The notes beneath the pieces were generated by a model, which had not been told where the DNA came from, did not search any database, and was given only the letters and a program-made list of their open reading frames with translations. Made by a program: the position numbers and the translations under genes. Positions 62,229-64,000 of a stretch of DNA of 64,000 bases are shown piece by piece. Source of the DNA: Gillisia sp. UBA3175 (lineage in GTDB: Bacteria; Bacteroidota; Bacteroidia; Flavobacteriales; Flavobacteriaceae); contig DEXV01000003.1 of the NCBI GenBank assembly GCA_002364325.1, positions 185,397 to 249,396 of the forward strand. The letters are read 5' to 3'. Position 1 is the stretch's first letter; each line of letters begins with the position of its first letter.

Positions 62229-62275
62229 CTGTTGGTAAGTAAAGTTTTATAACTTTGTTTACCAACAGTTTTTTT
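62229..62275 (+). terminator. Terminator between rpsU and xerC, ending at the xerC start
   Basis: A long stem: CTGTTGGTAA (62229-62238) with TTACCAACAG (62259-62268), extended inside by AAAGTT/AACTTT, then T7 at 62269-62275. The T run ends directly at the xerC ATG at 62276. Confidence 0.8.
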
Positions 62276-63163
62276 ATGTCTATACCTCACTTTATCGAAT
62301 ACTTACAGTTAGAGAAAAAATATTCTCCGAACACCGTACAGGCATATAAGACAGACCTAAGCGCTTTTCAGCAATTTATTAGAAAAGAGTATGATAAGGA
62401 TGATATTTTACACGTAAATTATCCCCAGATTCGAAATTGGGTAGTTAATTTGGTAAATTCTGGAATTACTAATAGAAGTGTAAATAGGAAAGTAGCATCC
62501 TTGAAAGCATATTATAGATTTCTCGTAAAATCAGATCAATTACAATCTACTCCACTAGCAAATCACAAATCACTAAAGATCAAAAAAAAGATACAAATTC
62601 CTTTTTCTGAGGAAGAAATTACAGATGTTATCTCTAGCATTGAGCCGGATTCTTTTAAATCATCTCGTAACATTACTATAGTTTCTATGTTTTACGCTAC
62701 TGGAATTAGAAGAGCAGAGCTTATAGGAATTAAGCTGCAAGATGTGGATCTTGAAAATGGTCTTATTAAAGTATTGGGAAAAAGGAATAAAGAGCGATAT
62801 ATTCCATTATTGCCTGAACTTGTTAGATATCTTAGGCTATACTTGGAGTTTAGGGGCGCTGTAGATCTTAAAAATATCAAGGATTTTTTTATTACAGAAA
62901 AAGGAGATAAAATATATGAAACCCTTGTTTATAGGATTATAAATAATTACTTTAGTGAAGCATCCAACAAGGTTAAAAAGAGTCCGCACATATTAAGGCA
63001 CTCTTTTGCTACACACCTTCTAGCGCATGGAGCAAATTTAAACTCTGTAAAAGAGTTATTAGGTCATTCCAGTTTAGCGGCAACTCAAGTTTATACACAT
63101 AATAATATTGCAGAATTAAGCAAAGTGTATAAAAATTCTCACCCCCGTGAGAACCAGGAATGA
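62276..63163 (+). CDS. xerC: Tyrosine recombinase XerC/XerD family
   Basis: A 295-residue site-specific recombinase, likely resolving chromosome dimers at dif. The N-terminal SAM-like domain starts IPHFIEYLQLEKKYSPNTVQ. Catalytic residues: Arg in ATGIRRAELIGIKLQDVD, Lys in VLGKRNKERYIPL, His-x-x-Arg in HILRHSFATHLLAHG, His in LGHSSLAATQVYTH and the nucleophile Tyr of the same motif. The start at 62276 is used; an upstream TTG would put codons inside the terminator stem. Position after rpsU is the normal flavobacterial context for this housekeeping recombinase. Confidence 0.93.
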   Translation: MSIPHFIEYLQLEKKYSPNTVQAYKTDLSAFQQFIRKEYDKDDILHVNYPQIRNWVVNLVNSGITNRSVNRKVASLKAYYRFLVKSDQLQSTPLANHKSLKIKKKIQIPFSEEEITDVISSIEPDSFKSSRNITIVSMFYATGIRRAELIGIKLQDVDLENGLIKVLGKRNKERYIPLLPELVRYLRLYLEFRGAVDLKNIKDFFITEKGDKIYETLVYRIINNYFSEASNKVKKSPHILRHSFATHLLAHGANLNSVKELLGHSSLAATQVYTHNNIAELSKVYKNSHPRENQE

Positions 63164-63199
63164 TTATTAAAGTAGTTGTTTAATTAAATTCTATAGGAG

Positions 63200-63502
63200 A
63201 TGAAAGTAAATGTGCAATCAGTAAATTTCAATGCAGATCAAAAACTAATTAATTTCATTCAGGCAAGATTAGATAAGCTAGAACATTTTTATGATAAGAT
63301 AATTTATGCCGATGTGTTCTTGAAAGTTCAGAAAACAAGTGAAAAAGAGAATAAAATTACAGAAATTTTATTGAGTATTCCAGGAGGGGATGTTATAGTG
63401 AAAAAAAGGTGTAAAAAATTTGAAGAGTGTGTGGATGAATCAATTAACACATTACAACGTCAACTATTAAAAAGAAAAGAAAAAATGAGCGCTCATGTTT
63501 AG
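63200..63502 (+). CDS. hpf: Ribosome hibernation promoting factor (short HPF/YfiA)
   Basis: A 100-residue protein: KVNVQSVNFNADQKLINFIQ, ARLDKLEHFYDKIIYADVFL and CKKFEECVDESINTLQRQLL. It matches short HPF proteins that bind the ribosomal decoding region in stationary phase. Only the N-terminal domain is present, as in short HPF. Follows xerC, the conserved order. Confidence 0.93.
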   Translation: MKVNVQSVNFNADQKLINFIQARLDKLEHFYDKIIYADVFLKVQKTSEKENKITEILLSIPGGDVIVKKRCKKFEECVDESINTLQRQLLKRKEKMSAHV

Positions 63503-63524
63503 TGAATTTTTTATCAAATTCTTT

Positions 63525-63553
63525 TTGTGAAATAAATAAAATGTATACATTTG
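63525..63553 (+). promoter_or_regulatory. Candidate promoter ahead of the tRNA genes
   Basis: TTG at 63525-63527, 18-base spacer and TACATTTG at 63546-63553. Confidence 0.55.
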
Positions 63554-63554
63554 C

Positions 63555-63581
63555 AGTCCGTTAGAAATAGCGGACTTTTTT
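63555..63581 (+). terminator. Hairpin between hpf and tRNA-Thr, possible attenuator
   Basis: Stem AGTCCG/CGGACT (63555-63560 with 63571-63576) extended by TTA/TAG, GAAA loop, then a T run. It lies immediately after a candidate -7 element. Confidence 0.7.
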
Positions 63582-63602
63582 ATGCTATAAAAGTATAAAA
63601 AT

Positions 63603-63676
63603 GCCGATGTAGCTCAGCTGGCTAGAGCAGCTGATTTGTAATCAGCAGGTCGTGGGTTCGAGTCCCTCCATCGGCT
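63603..63676 (+). tRNA. tRNA-Thr (anticodon TGT)
   Basis: 74-base cloverleaf. The acceptor stem GCCGATG pairs with CATCGGC. D arm AGCTCAGCTGGCTAGAGCA, anticodon stem GCTGA/TCAGC with loop TTTGTAA and T arm GGGTTCGAGTCCC are all present. Discriminator is T; CCA is not encoded. Confidence 0.97.
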
Positions 63677-63813
63677 CTTGAAATACTGAAAATGCATAGA
63701 GATCTCAAGAAAAGCAGGTTGCTTTTTCTTGAACTTAAAGATTGTGAAAGCGGTCTTAAGCATGGTTGATGCTGTTAAATTTATCAACTCTTGAAATTTT
63801 AGAAAAAAATGTT

Positions 63814-63844
63814 TTGATTTATGGAGTAAATTTCCTTAAATTTG
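63814..63844 (+). promoter_or_regulatory. Promoter of tRNA-Tyr
   Basis: TTG at 63814-63816, exact 20-base spacer and TAAATTTG at 63837-63844, 73 bases before the tRNA. Confidence 0.7.
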
Positions 63845-63917
63845 CACCTTCAAAAAACAAACCATTTTTTCAGGAATTTTGATTCGGTGGTTCTGTGAAA
63901 TATTGAAAGGTAATTTT

Positions 63918-63999
<82 letters not shown>

Positions 64000-64000
64000 C

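Noticed and set aside
62276..63163. XerC as integrase of a mobile element next to tRNA genes
   Set aside because: The rpsU-xerC-hpf order is the housekeeping arrangement in flavobacteria, and no element boundaries or cargo are seen.

Overview
The window comes from a Bacteroidota chromosome, most likely a marine or soil member of the Flavobacteriaceae. The evidence is the low G+C, AT-rich spacers, the TAnnTTTG promoter element in front of many genes, near absence of Shine-Dalgarno sequences except before rpsU, the nusB-DUF1573-yajC gene order, long NusB, DUF2851, DUF1573 lipoproteins, TonB-type genes, and the rpsU-xerC-hpf-tRNA-Thr-tRNA-Tyr order that leads to tuf/secE/nusG in flavobacteria. 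No taxonomic search was possible.

Layout. 1-2.4 kb: 3' end of a leucine-type dehydrogenase, nusB, a DUF1573 lipoprotein and yajC. 2.5-4.4 kb: a gene graveyard with a tonB-like gene carrying an in-frame stop and two broken sensor kinases, one joined to tonB by a deletion-like junction. 4.6-11.7 kb: a glycogen cluster (glgA, glgC, glgB, GH31 alpha-glucosidase). 11.7-17.6 kb: sparse region with two tiny charged ORFs, a DUF808 membrane protein, a PLP enzyme and a DUF3037/HipA-like pair. 18.1-26.3 kb: a 13-gene [NiFe]-hydrogenase operon on the plus strand. 26.5-32.7 kb: the convergent maturation operon hypF-hypD-hypE-tetR-hypC-cooC on the minus strand. 33.0-33.9 kb: tmRNA (minus) whose 3' end is followed by two exact-length 160-bp tandem copies that each start with a copy of the tmRNA 3' end. 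34-64 kb: mostly housekeeping genes (saccharopine-dehydrogenase-like enzyme, CmpX-like channel protein, kdsA, typA, ftsE, a TPR/beta-barrel pair, amidohydrolase, metalloprotease, methyltransferase, NamZ-like hydrolase, LolE-like permease, cysteine synthase family, K+ channel, AGCS symporter, HhH protein, acyl-CoA dehydrogenase, rpsU, xerC, hpf, two tRNAs).

The most interesting system is the hydrogenase locus. The catalytic subunits resemble the high-affinity group 1h/1l lineage (inferred from motifs). The small subunit has no Tat signal and no membrane anchor. Between the small- and large-subunit genes lie five single-pass membrane microproteins: two apparent paralogous pairs plus one with a CPGCPNC tail. 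Downstream are a degenerate and a normal maturation-protease homologue, a Cys-rich winged-helix protein, a protein resembling the N-terminal part of hydrogenase-linked NifU proteins, and two related proteins (one lipoprotein, one membrane-anchored) sharing an AGG.E.WNN...MPFKLTDPG core. No cytochrome b or other classical electron-transfer subunit is present, so these small proteins are candidates for a membrane-attachment or quinone-transfer module. The TetR regulator inside the hyp operon, a 28-bp perfect palindrome ahead of the hydrogenase genes and a related inverted repeat ahead of hypF suggest joint control of both operons.
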